Shown here: positions 26,070 to 38,300 of the stretch, one piece after another
Layout of the letters: each line of letters opens with the position of its first letter
Position numbering within the stretch: position 1 is the first letter of the stretch
Source: Hydractinia symbiolongicarpus
Taxonomy: Eukaryota > Cnidaria > Hydrozoa > Anthoathecata > Hydractiniidae
Direction: 5' to 3'
NCBI RefSeq assembly: GCF_029227915.1
Contig: NC_079882.1
Location: 24,991,001 to 25,055,000, forward strand
Length of the DNA stretch: 64,000 nt
Notes under the pieces: model-generated
Told to the model about the DNA's origin: nothing
What the model saw: only the letters and a program-made list of their open reading frames with translations
The model's database searches: none
Made by a program: the position numbers and the translations under genes

Positions 26070-26512
26070 CGTCACACCCCAACCGCCGTCATAGTCACAC
26101 CCCCACCGGCGTCATCGTCAGACCCCACCACCATCATTGTTACACCCCACCACCATCATTGTCACACCTTTACCGCTATCAATGTCACACCCTTACCGCC
26201 ATCATTGTCACACCTTTACCGCTATCAATGTCACACCCTTACCACCATCATTGTCACACCTTTACCGCTATCAATGTCACACCCTTACCGCCACCAATGT
26301 CACACCTTTACCGCTATCAATGTCACACCCTTACCACCATCATTGTCACACCTTTACCGCTTTCAATGTCACACCCTTACCGCCATCATTGTCACACCTT
26401 TACCGCTTTTAATGTCACACTCTTACCGCCATCATTGTCACACCTTTACCGCTTTCAATGTCACACCCTTACCGCTTTCAATGTCACACCCTTACCGCCA
26501 TCATTGTCATGA
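26070..26512. repeat. 23-bp minisatellite in alternating dimers
   Basis: Units TGTCACACCTTTACCGCTAT(CAA) and TGTCACACCCTTACCGCCAT(CAT) alternate, giving a 46-bp higher-order period. It grades at its 5' end into shorter CACCCCACCACCATCAT units. Because 23 is not a multiple of 3, all plus frames are open with the same peptide repeat. Confidence 0.95.
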
Positions 26513-26575
26513 TTACTATGAATGCTGTACCTGCGTTTCAGCACATTATAACGTAAAATGCAAGCTCGTTCGTCC

Positions 26576-26578
26576 TGT

Positions 26579-26656
<78 letters not shown>

Positions 26657-26734
26657 ACCCGCCCGTCCGTCCGTCCGTCCGTCCGTCCGTCCGTCCGTCC
26701 GTCCGTCCGTCCGTCCGTCCGTCCGTCCGTCCGT
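26576..26734. repeat. Compound tetranucleotide tract (CTGC)n then (CCGT)n
   Basis: About 20 units of CTGC/CCTG (26576-26656) directly followed by about 18 units of CCGT (26663-26734). The reverse strand reads GRTD and GRQA peptide repeats, an artefact. It abuts a copy of the AAAATCCACGG repeat. Confidence 0.95.
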
Positions 26735-26810
26735 CTGTTGACGCACGCAATGCGGTATAAAAAGGTCAGGCGAAACCGTGGATTTTTCCACGGGCTAACG
26801 ACTAGTATTT
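26720..26810 (-). repeat. Dispersed repeat with AAAATCCACGG core, copy
   Basis: On the minus strand it reads ACTAGTCGTTAGCCCGTGG, AAAAATCCACGG, then CCGCATTGCGTGCGTC. This matches 46488-46570 over the same three blocks. Confidence 0.6.
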
Positions 26811-27106
26811 TTATATTTTTCATCTTCAATTCCCGGGTAGCTACCCTAATTTTGTTAACTTTTCCATCTCGTTAGATGACACTATAGAACTTTCAGTGTA
26901 TTGGTGTATTGAAGCAATAAAATTATAGATTAAATTACTTAAACTACATTATGCATGGTTAAGCAGTTTTAAAATGAAATTGATCCACGTGTGTTGGTAT
27001 ATTCATCATGTGTCTTACCAATTCATGGCCTCTTAAAAACGCGATAATAGCATTAAATAAAACAAAGCAGTGACCAACTTACATTTCTAATACTTCGCTG
27101 GTAAGG

Positions 27107-30100
27107 ATGGGTTCTTTTCGTTCACCTTTGGTTTGTTTGTTTGTTGTTGTGGTGGTGTTGTGGAATATAAAACAAACTACTGCATCATCAAGATGTCGTT
27201 GTGAATTGCGATATTGTGGAAGACCGACAAACTGTAAAGGTAGTAAAAATTAAAAGTATATCTGTTTATTTACGTTTCTAATAAGACATTCTGAGTTAAA
27301 ACGAAAGCTATCTTCTTTGGTATGGCAACACACAGAGCCTGATATTTTTTTTTAAATGCATTGTGTAAATTAGATGTAGAAAATAAAGTATTAAAAACTA
27401 CAGTTTTGATTATTAGAATCTAGTTTATAAAAGAAATTACTTGGGATTTGGAAAAAATTTAAGAACACTTTAAAGTGTTTGTTGAGCCACAACCGAATCT
27501 TTCAACTGATAAAACTATCGAAGTTTTGTTTTGCGCTGTTTCTTAAAGCACATGTGACAATAATTAGCGCATTTGAGTTGTCCAATATGAGGTAAAAATG
27601 AGAGGCTGTGGATAGAAGAACATATTAAAAGCAATTTTATTCTTAATTCCTTTAAAAAAACAAACATGTAGTAATTCCAGTTAAAACTGTTAAAGATCTA
27701 GCAATTCTTGTAATAAATTCCGATGTCAGTAATTATTTATATTTGTTAATCAAAGCGCCAGAATAAAATAGACAACAAACAAAAAATCCACTTACTGAAA
27801 TTTATTGTTCTTCCCATTATAAATTTGGCGCGAAAAACTTTTAAACCGAAATAGACAACGGTTATGATAACACTGGTATTGTTAAGGCCGGTTTCTATTA
27901 ACATTAAGTGCTGAGCAACAGTTGTACCAGTCGCCGTGACGACGTCATTGGAAATACATGTTGAACAACAAAGCAATGCAAGAGCTGTTGCACAACAAAT
28001 GTTTATTTTTATCTCTATCTCTACAACAGTTGGGTTAAACGACATTTAACCTTAAAAGAAACCTTTAATAACTTTGCCCATAATTTTCTTCGTTATTTAT
28101 CACAAGGCAAATACCTTGAGGGGACAATAAACGTTAATTACTCGTGACGTTGGTATATTAAAATTATAAATAAAACAAAGTTTTTCTCAATATTAGGCAT
28201 ACAAATAGAAATAGAATAGAAAAGATGATAGCGTTGTTTAGTGCCTAGCTTTTATTGCTTAACTGACTATCATCAGTCAATTTGAAAACTAACGCGAACA
28301 ATTTGCCCCACTCCATCCCTCGCCCGTTATACCTTTTTAAGGACCTTCTTGTTTGTGCTTCATTGCGACTAATAAACTCTGTGGATTTACGTAAGGCAGT
28401 GGCGCATCAATAAATTAGTGGAATTGAACTTCGCCCTTTTACAACGGAAGTAGAATTAAATAATCGATTAACAAATGTCACAGATCACTGCATATAGTTC
28501 TGAAAAAACAAACTACTTTGCCTGCTACAGACACACGAAATATGCGTATTATTTTTAACTAGCCGGGGTACCCGGCGTCAAAACGCTGGGTTAAACTACA
28601 AGTAACTGTGCGACAAGGTGTTTAATTTCACGTTGAGTGCTTAATAAAGCACTTAATAAAGCGGTAAACTGTGACATACATTCGGGTGGAGCGCTCTAGT
28701 GCACTTATGCAGTGAAGTGTACACACCATTTTACTGGTTTGGACATAATATATTTTTCAAAAAATAACTTTATCCCGCACTTACGTGAAATAAAAACACA
28801 GTTTACATACAGAATACGGCTATTATTATAGAGAAGACTATCCCGTGAAAAAAATTAAATTTAAAGAGCTAAACAATCTATAAAATTTATTTCTATTTTG
28901 ATGAAGAGGTTTGTTCATTAAAGCAGGAATAAACTGTAAAGTTAACAACAACAACAACAAAAATAGATCAAAGACAGTTGGATGAGTGCATGGGAGTTCA
29001 ATTCTAAAGCAGAAACCTTGGTCTTAAGACAAAACGAAAAATCCCTTTTAATTAAAAGTTTTTTAAGCTCTGCTTTTGCTCAATCTTTAAATGAATCTTT
29101 TAGCCTTAAAATTCAGTAATGGTAGGTAGCACTAATAAGCTTTGGAATAAATTCTGCGAAATATTTTAGGAGGTATCGTAAAAGATAATTGTGGCTGTTG
29201 TGACGTATGTGCTAAACAAAAAGGAGAAACATGCGGTGGCTACGCTGGCGTTTGTGAAAAGGGTTTAGTGTGCAGAAACTATCCACATTATGGTCGTCGC
29301 ATTTGTTCATGTAAGTAAATCGAGTTTGAAATCTATTGTAAGAAAAATGTCGAAACTACTGTCGTAATCAGTATGACGTCATCTGCATTAGATTTGACTC
29401 TCGATATTTAAAAAACCTGAAATTTTGAATAAATCTGGCTTCCTACTCTTAGCTATCTGAATTTTTACGCCTTATATAGCTGCAAGGCTAATACACCCAG
29501 AAGGTTCTTTCGTTTGTAAATTACAATAACGGAAGTCACAGGCGTAGTGTTCCTGTCTCTTGCGTGCTTGAATAAACGAGTGTTCTGTATTCAATCCTGC
29601 TGTTAGTCTTTCTTTGTAATTTGTATAGGTGGACCAGTGTGCGCAATTTATTGTCAACATGGAAACATATTGGACAAATTTGGTTGCGCAACCTGCAAAT
29701 GCCGCAGTAAGTTTTCTGTTTTAAAACATATTTAATATTTTTTTTTTTTTGTAAAAAAAGAGAAATAATGTGTTATCGATGTATTCACTGTTGTAAACTT
29801 TATCAGGTCTTTCTTTTATCTGAGACTTAGTGATATCTTTTTTTCAACACTTGTTATTTGTTTTTCTTTAGAATTCCCTAGATGCACCATAAGAAACACC
29901 TTTCAATATCTTTATGGGAAACGCTCCTTTGACAGAAACAACGGAAGATGGAGTTGCATTAGAAAAAAATCAATATTCTGCACCAATGATTGCAACAAGT
30001 AAGACAATTATATAACACAGCAGTTTGTATAAGATAATTAATTTAGCCAATGAACTTGTCTCGAATCCTTCCATCTAACAAGTCGTTATCTCTAGCTTTA

Positions 30101-30345
30101 GTGAGCCCAGTTGAATGATCGTAATTGCGCAATTTGTTGAATATTTAGACTGTTCGTGTACAGGACTAGCATGCTTACTGTAGCGTGTAATCTGCCCATT
30201 AACTTCCTCACACCAATTTTATTTTTTGTATATATGACTTAAGTTTTTGTTATTTTTCAGATGCTGTCATCATAACTCGTCTTGCAGACCGAATAATTTG
30301 TACAGTCGTACGGAAAAATACTGCAGCAGAATTTATTACAAGTAA
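27107..30345 (+). CDS. Secreted Cys-rich protein: IGFBP module plus antistasin-like module
   Basis: Five exons (27107-27239, 29170-29310, 29629-29706, 29872-29998, 30261-30345) join in phase to 187 residues. Exon 1: a signal peptide with a poly-Val core, then [18 protein letters not shown]. Exon 2: an IGFBP-type module ([34 protein letters not shown]) close to that of the upstream gene, so the two are tandem paralogues. Exon 3: an antistasin-like unit (C-x3-C-x3-C-x10-C-x2-C-x-[15 protein letters not shown]), a fold found in serine-protease inhibitors. Exons 4-5: a new Cys-rich tail ([15 protein letters not shown]) with no known match. There is no hydrophobic C-terminus, so it is probably secreted. 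The first intron is 1.9 kb. A short antiparallel open frame lies within it (27796-28045). Confidence 0.85.
27796..28045 (-). CDS. Possible first exon of a hydrophobic protein (uncertain)
   Basis: ATG open frame of 83 codons ending at a consensus donor (TTTCA|GTAAGT). It has two hydrophobic stretches ([17 protein letters not shown] and [15 protein letters not shown]). It lies antisense inside the first intron of the IGFBP-antistasin gene. No second exon was found, so this may be chance. Confidence 0.25.
28557..28850. repeat. Dispersed repeat with ACTAGCCGGGGTACCCGG end
   Basis: Starts ACTAGCCGGGGTACCCGGCG, TCAAAACGCTGGGTT and ACAAGTAACTGTG, and ends ACGGCTATTATTATAGAGA. The start matches in inverted orientation the end of the cluster at 31325-31388. 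Within the first intron of the IGFBP-antistasin gene. Confidence 0.55.
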
Positions 30346-30579
30346 ACGGTGATTTATTTCAACAAGAAAAATGCTCCTGAAATGACTTGTCTTCTATTTG
30401 TATTAACATCTGTTAAGGCATTGAAGAAGGTGATAAGGAGTTTGTTTAATATATCTAACATTATATATCTATTGTATCTATAGTAAACAAACATTACATG
30501 CCCTTCAGTAGGATATCTTTTAAAATGTGGTAGAAATAGGCGGTTTCCTTTAGGCAAATGGCATCTTAAAAAAAGGGTA

Positions 30580-31680
30580 TTACGTCAAACGCATGTGTGA
30601 CACGGTTTACCTGGAATAAGCGCTCAGTCCGGTGTTAACAGCGAGCTGTTTTAAGTTTCCATAAAATTTCTCGCGGAAAAGGGTATTACATTTATATGGA
30701 TATGCGACATTGTTTTACCTGTAACTAAGCGCATTGCTTGAAGTAACATTCGTTTTCGAATTTTCACTGGAAACATTCTCCGAAAAATAAAAGGTTTTTG
30801 CTATGACGGGGTATCAACGAATTGTAAACGATGTTTTTAGTTCAGTTTAAGTTGTGGAATTTTATTTTTTGAAAAAAATATATTAAAAAATATACACTAG
30901 AAACACCATACAGTTGTGTGCGCTTTAATTGAATGTGTGGCACAGTTGACGGTTCTTATTAATCACTTATCCGGGGGTTCAATCTCGGTAACACAGTTAC
31001 TTACTTGCTTAACCCAGCGTTTTAACACAATGTTTTTTAAACTAAAGCTGTAATGCAGTATGTGCGACTCGTTTTACCTGTACTAAGCACTCAGTCTAGT
31101 GCCGCGATTAATTTGGTAATGCTTACCAAAACTTCTGCAAAATAAAATAATATTTGACTGGGCGCAATGGGTTGTAAACTATTTTTATTTCGGTTAAAGT
31201 TGCAGTAAAGTTATATTTTGAAAAATACATTAACCCGAAACACTGTAATGTACTGTACTAAAGCGCTCAGCCTGAATGTTCGACACAGTTTGCGGTTCTT
31301 ATTAAGCGCTCAACTGGGAGTTCAACTGCAGATCACACAGTTACTTGTGATGTAACCAGGCGTTTCGACGCCGGGTTCAATGGCTAGTCTCTTTAATAAT
31401 ACCCGTATTCCCCCTGTCTGTCTCTGCACGGACCCCCGATGAGTAAGAGAATGATGTTACGGAAACACGAATATCAAATGCCATGTATTTCTATCCACTT
31501 TGTTGCGACGAGTAAGTATAAAGGACGCGCGAAGCCGTGGATTTTCCAGGGGCCACCGACTAGTATAATAATAATACCCGTTTTGTGTCGTTTTGTGTCT
31601 GCACATGGACACACGAAATACGACATATTAAGGACAGAATAACCCGTGTCGATTTAGCCTTAAAAAAATCCGAAAAGAGA
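30580..31680. repeat. Cluster of degenerate repeats (ACTAG / CGCTCAG families)
   Basis: Repeated blocks of the form TGCGACNNNGTTTACCTG, AAGCGCTCAGTC, TCNCACAGTTACTT and CCCAGCGTTTTAAC recur at about 300-bp intervals (30595, 30700, 30940, 31060, 31255). The cluster ends with GGCGTTTCGACGCCGGGTTC and CTAGTCTC, inverted relative to 28557. The adjoining 31387-31565 segment carries the AAAATCCACGG core on the minus strand. Probably nested copies of a non-autonomous element. Confidence 0.55.
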
Positions 31681-33298
31681 CTGAACGCTTAATACTTCAG
31701 TGTTAGGTGCTAAAAAGGGTAAGGGGATGTTAAGAAAAGGCGCTCAGTGAGAACCAAGCTAAGAATTAATAACTTTTCGTTCTTTTTTCCCAGTAAGTTA
31801 AGGAGTTGTAAAGCTTAACGTAACACGTTTAGGATTTAATGCTTTTACCGCATTATGTTCCCACAGTAACTCTAGGGTATTAAGCTTTTGGGAGCGTTGG
31901 CTAACAACATAATAGCACGTGGAGTGGGAGTAAAGCTTAAGTACACAAAGCAAAGTCAAATCATTTGTAAATTTGAATTAAAACGAAAAGATTTTTTGAC
32001 GTGAGCAACTTTTGTATTTTCTTTCGTGCTAGGGAAATCTATTTTTTATTTGCTCACGTTTTCATGGTACTATTTTATTAATTGCTTCCCAATTTAATTA
32101 GTATGGTTCCATACAAAGCCTTATTTTATTGAGCCGCAAACCAATTAAGTTATGGCTGTTGTTTTACGTTTTTGCTATCAATTATGTAGTAAAAATGTTA
32201 CTGCAAAAAATCACACGTCTGTACTACTATCTACATACCCATAAATGGCTAAACCCCAACGTGTCGGTCGGTGATGGCCATGATGCCATAGAGATTTAGG
32301 CTACGGCACAGAGTACATTCTCCGTGTGTGACCATACACTTCCCATATGCGTTGTTTCTTAAATCGATCCGTATCAACTGCTCTCGTACTCGTTTTCTCT
32401 GATCACGTATCTAGGTCTACTCAAGTAACCCATAAGAAATGTCTGCTAAGCTGTTGCACGTGATTTTAATTACATTCTCATAAGATTTAATCTAAATCTT
32501 TACCATTTATGTCAAAAAATCCACTTTAATTTACCAAATAGAAGTCATTAGCATGTCGATATAATCTCCATCTCCACATACAAAAAATCTTTGCAATTTT
32601 ATTCCAAGTAAACCTTACCTTGTCACGCAAATCTTTAAGTAACTGCGACTTCTAGCTTTAGGGGGCCTGACATGTACTTTCTTTCCACACTACAATAACC
32701 ATTCCCAAGCGATGATGGTTTTGTCAGAAACCAAACGAATGCTTTTGAATGCAACAAGAAGCATTTGAAATACAGCAACCATGCCTTTTACAGCTCTTTT
32801 CAATTTTGAATATGGTAGATTTTAAATTATTCTTTTCTTAATTTCTGAAAAAATTACCAATAAGAAAGTTGTTTTATCAAGGATTTTCATTGTTTGTTCT
32901 TCCATTTGTTCAAATGTAAATTTGTAATATGCCATGCCCAAAATCGAGTTCCAAAAATACCAGGAAATGTTGAATAACATTTATGCACACGTTTTTTATA
33001 TATAAGCAACTCGTCTATAAGCAACTGAACGCGATTTGAAAAATTATCAAGCAACTTCAGTTCTGTACAATTGTGGGTATAAGCAAGTCTTTAAAATAAA
33101 AAAAAAACATTTGAAAAGAAATAATTAGAACTTCCAAGAAAATAAAACTGCAATGACTTCTTCGACGAAGAAAGAGAAGTTAGAAAAAATTTTTTTCTTC
33201 GTTCTTTTTAATTAAGCCGTTGTTTCTTGGCTTCAAAACAGTGACTTTCTTCGTATTTTGTCCAAAATTTAATCGCGACCATTAAGCAACTTTAGATC
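31681..33298. other. Intergenic, no gene supported
   Basis: AT-rich with no recognised exon. It separates the repeat cluster from the TA-flanked MITE. Confidence 0.4.
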
Positions 33299-33300
33299 TA

Positions 33301-33856
33301 CAGTAGACGTCCGTTAATTCGAATGCCGCTTAATTCGAACTTTCCGTTATTTCGAACAAATTGCCAAGTCCCTGGAGTTTGGTTTAATAAAGTCTTATAT
33401 TTTGAGCTGCTTAATTCGAACTCCGCTAATTCGAACATTTCGCTAATTCGAACAATTTTTTAGTCCCAAAGCTGCATTATGCTCGTTAATTCGAGATTTT
33501 GTGTATCGAGTATCGATAAATAAAATCTTAAGAGAAAATAAAAAAACGTTTTTATTTTTATTCATTATTTTTGCATCAATGGTGGCAAAATTTCTTTCAA
33601 TTTATCAATTAAATTGGCATTTCCAATCAAATGAAGTTTACAAGGAATTTGGATGCCTTGCCTATCGCCAAACAAACAACGTTAAAAAGATTTTTATAAA
33701 AAGTTGTAGTAAAGTTGTAATAAAGTTGTATTAGCATAAAACCTTTAAACGTTTATTAAATTTCTTGTTTTTTCTGAACTTCCGATAATCCAAATATTCG
33801 TTAATTCGAACAAATAATTTAGTCCCTTGCGTGTTCGAATTAACGGACGTCTACTG
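33301..33856. mobile_element. pogo/Tigger-like MITE (TA target site)
   Basis: A 556-bp element with inverted ends CAGTAGACGTCCGTTAATTC, flanked by TA on each side (33299-33300 and 33857-33858). Subterminal TTCGAAC/TTAATTCG motifs are repeated inside both ends (TTCGAACTCCGCTAATTCG, CGTTAATTCGAACAA). CAGT...ACTG ends with TA duplication are typical of the pogo/Tigger branch of Tc1/mariner. The internal open frame (33501-33734) is not a transposase. Confidence 0.8.
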
Positions 33857-34579
33857 TAGATATGAACCGAAAAACAAGAAACTTGAATTTATCCGGAATA
33901 ATATGTGAACACAAAAAGAAAAAGAACTGCCGTCAATTTTATATTGACGCTGGTTATTTATATTACAAATGTGCAATAAAAGTCGTCAAATGCATATTAT
34001 CAATTAAAATTGTAATAGATAACTAATAATAAGTCAAAATAATTACTTTAAAATTTGACGAAACTTGTGCATCAAAAAATGCGTTGTGGATTTTTCAAAG
34101 GAGTGCATATCGGGGACCACATTTTTTCAAAACTCAAACTACAAACTAAAAATATACAACATCGGTAATCTGTTTTTATAGACGTTTTGCTTTTTAATGC
34201 ACTAAAAAAAGAAAAAGCAAAAATGGACAGAAAATAGGTTACTCAGCAAAGAAACAAAGTCCAAAAAAATTGTGATGGGTGCAAAGTATCAGTCACTGGG
34301 CCAGAATTTGGTGACTTTTTACTGTGATCCTTCCACAAATAAGATAAGAATAAACGCTTTACGAATATCTTTTTTAAACTCTTTGTGGTTTGTAAGATGT
34401 TCGAAACTGAACTATTGAAATTATTTTGTTTCTGTTATCTTTAAACTGTACCTCGTATATGCATATACATATACCAACTTATTTTAGATTTTTTTATATT
34501 ATATTACATTAATTTCATTTAAATATTTACAATACATATAAATAACGCTTCACCTTTATCAGGTAACTGGATTGAGTCA

Positions 34580-35356
34580 TCACGAAAAATTCTTACCTCT
34601 AAAAAATCTGATGATTGTCACAAAGGCACTTGCCACGCTCACTCGGAACTTTCGAAACTTCACCGAGAAGGGGTCTTTTGGTTTATTTTTGAGATCCTCC
34701 TTGTACTCCAGAATCTTTTCCAACGGTACGCCGAGTTCACTGGGTTTTATATATTTAAAGTTAACGCCATACCTTTTCGATATTTCTGTTCGCATCTTTA
34801 GCAATTGTTTCCCATGTTTGTAATTTAACTTTTCAATTTTATCTTCAACACTAGTAATCATCTCCTGAAACTCTTTTCTGCTTTCTCTAACCAAACTTTG
34901 CAAATCTGCTAGCCGTAGCAGATTTAGCTCTACGGAATAAAATGAAAATTAAAATGTTTTTTATGGCGGAGAAGCGATGGTTTTTGTGATGGAAACACGA
35001 TATATTAATTCACAATTTTATTAATAAACAATTATGTTTGCGCAGCATTTTACGCTCGTAAAAAAGAATTAAAATTTATAACGGCAAGTGCAAATAAAGT
35101 TTTTGCGAAACAGCAACATACCTCTTTCCGTGTGGATTTTGTTCTTGATGAAATTAACACGTCTTCTTCTGAAAATTTCATATATCAAACCGATCATAAT
35201 AAATACCGCCCATATAATCAACACGATTTTAAATGTTTTTTGATACAGCGGCGCTTGAAAACTAATCAAGTCAACACTCCCCTCAGTAGTTGCCGAGGTA
35301 GAGGAACTTGATGAAGAACTTGATGAATTCTTACCAGATTTCGCCTTCGCCAGCTC
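34580..35356 (-). other. TM3 and cytoplasmic tail of the channel
   Basis: Exon 35356-35122 has a Ser-rich spacer (nine consecutive Ser), then TM3 (TFKIVLIIWAVFIMIGLIYE) and the stop-transfer RRRR. Exon 34929-34580 gives a roughly 115-residue Lys/Glu-rich tail that probably forms a coiled coil at its start (LQSLVRESRKEFQEMITSVE) and ends KNFS. The TM3 position is that of M4/third helix in glutamate receptors; GluR0 lacks this helix. Confidence 0.75.
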
Positions 35357-38300
35357 CTATAACAACACACACGTTACTTAAACAGAAGTATTTGGCGTGT
35401 GACAAAATTTGAATACTAATTTTCAATCTCATTTACCTCTAGAAGTTTAGAGATAGCTTTAGATGTAATATCCGTGTTTTCCTTTGCAAATTTTACTCCA
35501 CAAACTTTTAATTTCTCCATTTCACCAAACGCAGCCACGCCAAAATCAGTTGGTACATCAAATGCTTTATTAACAATCAATCCATACTCAGATAAATTGG
35601 TTTTCAGTATTTCAGCAACATATCGATCAAGCAATGCAAATTTAACACTTTTATTTCTCAGTGGTTCAAACAGCTCTTCGTATGAGTAGTATGTCACGTC
35701 TAACAAAAAAAAGTAATACTAGCAATAAACGAAGTAAATAATAAACGAAACTTTATGAAAGAAAAAAGAAAAGAAAAACAGCTACTTGTATCGAACTTCT
35801 TCATTTTTTTCTTGCCATATGTGTACTCTGCGGAGCCATACAATGCCAACACCTAAATAGTACATGAAAAGTCCTTGATTACATTGTAAGACACATTGAC
35901 GATTTTAACATACCTTAATTAATCAATAGAAAATTAACAATTAGAAAGCAACAATATTGGGAACGCCTACAACAATAATAAAAACGAGAAAACAAACAAC
36001 AAAGCCAAACGACAGAATATAAAAAGTTAAAGGAGAACATTCACTAACGATTATACTTCTTCTACACGATTTACTAAGTATTTAACAGTAAAATTTAAAA
36101 GCATCTATAGGCTGAAATAATCGAACCTTGTCATCAGGAAGCTGTTGCTTCATTGAATTAATGGACGCAACTGACAAAGCTGATGAAAGACTGCCAGTTA
36201 CGATTCCAGTTAACACCAAACCCAGAAGTGTCCAAAAAACGATGTATATACGTCCGGATGTGGTTTCAGGTATCTTGTCACCGTACCTAAATATGATTTA
36301 AGCCTAAATTAACCTATACATTGTGTCTGTCATAATAAAGAAATTGATTTGGTCTAAAATTGTAAAGTCGTTTCAGTGAGGTCGTAATGAACAATATTAA
36401 GCGTAGAAACTGAAATAGATTCTAATTGTGAAAAGATATATTTTCAAATAGAACTGAACTTACCCAACAGTAGTGCTTGTCATGATAGCCAAATACAATC
36501 CTTCAAATATGCCGGCCAACGACATTCCACGGCCTCGATGTTCTACCTTTGTTGGTTCCTATGTGAATAGTTTTTAATAAATGAATAGATAACCATAATA
36601 TCGTATAAAAGTTGATGTTGGTGGAGCGCGTATGGTGGAAAGTAGGATTTGAGAACCGACGAAGTATTCACAGAACAGAAAATTGTAGAGAAGAACAATA
36701 CAGAAAACATTAGTTCGAAAGAACGATTTAAAAGCATTTGGTTGGTCAATTGAGGAAAGACGTATTTTAACTGTTAGAATGTGAATTGAAAAAGCTCAAA
36801 AAATAATTAACTTTCCAAATTTATAAGCGCTGTTAGTGCCAAAGTAAGACCTAAGAAGGTTAACGATGTTTTAGATAGCTCAAATCATCCTCTTTCTAAG
36901 ACAGTTTTCTGTGTATATAAAGCGACACACTGTCTGTTGCTTTTTTCGCCTTCTTGCAACACTTTTCTGTTGGTACTTTATGTACCATTCAGCAGAAATT
37001 TCAAAAATTTGCGTTGTGGCAAAATAAAACATGAGAAACGGGTTTATAATTTTTTATTATACATTAACAAAAAACTAAAGACGACTTATGATAACTTGAC
37101 AAAATTTTTAAAATATTGTTAACTTGTATTTTTTTTCGACCGATTAGCCATACGCAATTGTATTGCGTATTTTATAAAAAATGCGCTAAGACAAAAAAAG
37201 TAATCGAAATGTTGATATTGTACGCCACGTATTTCTGCCACACTCGCATAGTTTAGATGTTGACACAGCAACTGTGAGAACCGATGGATGAAAGATGTAA
37301 TTAATTTTTAGCATTGTTTAAAGTTATTGTAGTAATTTTCCATGCCGAATATATTTAGATTTTATTCTTATCTTGTAGAACCTACATTTAGAAAAATGTA
37401 TCTGAAAACATATTTGTTGTGTGTTACTTTGTGACATTTTTATAGAATAGTTAACTGAATTTGTAACTAACGGAATGGGATTTTTGTAATTATTTTTTTC
37501 TACTTTATCTTACACGATATTTTTTGCTAAACTGTTACGATAGTTAATCTGGAAGAGCTCATATAAAAAAAGACGTTCGCATTGCAACTACAGAGTCAGC
37601 TACACACAATGACAAAGTCGTTAGTTCGTACGAATATGCTAATGAATAATCTTATTTTGTTACAAATGTCACGTTATGAACAACCTGAAGAGACGTTGTG
37701 AGAGGTTATACAATGACTCTATCACAGATTTACAGAGCTATAAGAACAGGTGAAGGTAGGGTTATTGAGAAAGTTAAGAGTAAAATACATGATATGGAAT
37801 TTGACGTATATATATATATAGTAGTAGCTACGTTATTAGAGGCGCCTTAAGCCTTGAATCAGAGTAACTTTAAAGAACTATGGGAATATATACTCACGCA
37901 AAACCAAAACATTGCACCGAACAACCAGTTTATGACAAAATAAAGGGCACAAATAGGCAATGTTGAAAAGACTCCATCAAGTAAACCATCTTCAACTTTC
38001 GTAGCTGCCTGTACGGGGCTGTCAGGGGTTTCAAGAAGAATAAATCCTGGACTGGTTGTGGTTGTAACAAGAGAATAATCAGGAGTAAATTTGCCGGTAT
38101 CCATTCTGGGAACTTGCAATCCAGTACCGTTTATAGTAAAATTCTTTATATCGCTGAATGAATCCAAATCAACGCGATTGTAAGAGATGTAAACACTTTC
38201 ATTGAATGAAATGCAAGTGTGAGCACATGTTAGCAGCATTTGTTCAGTTAAATCCATTAAAATACCCTCTGGACGTAAACTGTTACCTTTTGGATAATCA

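Noticed and set aside
25912-26875. Long open frames on both strands with HPYRHHCHTF, PACL, PSVR, GRTD and GRQA repeats
   Set aside because: They follow entirely from the 23-bp minisatellite and tetranucleotide tracts.
33501-33734. 77-codon frame inside the TA-flanked element as a transposase
   Set aside because: Too short and without DDE or HTH motifs; the element is non-autonomous.
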